Positions 6,017 through 6,071 of a stretch of DNA of 6,071 nucleotides are shown piece by piece. The first letter of the stretch is position 1, and every line of letters begins with the position of its first letter. The notes under the pieces are model-generated. The model was not told where the DNA came from. It saw only the letters and a list, made by a program, of their open reading frames with translations, and ran no database searches. A program made the translations under genes and the position numbers. This DNA comes from an uncultured Atopostipes sp. (GTDB taxonomy: Bacteria > Bacillota > Bacilli > Lactobacillales > Carnobacteriaceae_A). The DNA is taken from NCBI GenBank assembly GCA_947296835.1, contig CAMYQS010000091.1:1-6071 (forward strand). Direction: 5' to 3'.

Positions 6017-6071
6017 TTAATAGCTGTTTAACACTAAGATTGAATCGTATTTCAGTCTGGTTTACCCTAAT

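Noticed and set aside
5795..6031. Plus-strand open frame opposite the truB start
   Set aside because: It is antisense to the conserved catalytic region of truB, with no RBS evidence and no known motif.

Overview
The window is a stretch of ordinary core chromosome from a low-GC Gram-positive bacterium of the class Bacilli. All six genes lie on the minus strand, so transcription runs from high to low coordinates: truB, ribF, hrcA, grpE, dnaK and then dnaJ, which is cut by the left edge. Several features point to Lactobacillales: TruB opens with GILPLWKEKGMTSFDCV, parts of DnaK (RTKEPVRRALSDAGL, ETMGNVFTKLIDRNTT) look like those of lactic acid bacteria, and truB-ribF sits directly before hrcA, whereas Bacillus and Staphylococcus usually have hemW/lepA there. 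This placement rests on remembered family sequences, not a search, and I cannot name a genus.

Positions 5974-6071 are upstream of truB and hold no recognisable gene, only a possible extended -10 promoter. truB (tRNA pseudouridine-55 synthase) and ribF (riboflavin kinase/FAD synthetase) form a tight pair: the truB stop codon lies inside the ribF ribosome binding site. The 183 bp between ribF and hrcA hold the control region of the heat-shock operon: a sigma-A-type promoter, a perfect CIRCE operator just after the expected transcription start, and a second inverted repeat in the leader. I see no convincing terminator after ribF, so truB-ribF transcripts may run into hrcA.

The hrcA-grpE-dnaK-dnaJ genes encode the repressor HrcA and the complete DnaK chaperone machine. 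DnaJ delivers substrate and triggers ATP hydrolysis, DnaK holds the client, and GrpE releases ADP. HrcA binding to CIRCE closes a feedback loop on the whole operon. The dnaK-dnaJ gap contains an 11-bp stem hairpin without a T-run, which could adjust dnaJ expression or mRNA processing.

I found no mobile element, CRISPR array, RNA gene or new system. The points worth a second look are modest: altered signature residues in the FAD-synthetase half of RibF, the tandem stem-loops in the hrcA leader, the dnaK-dnaJ hairpin, and possible read-through from ribF into the repressed operon.
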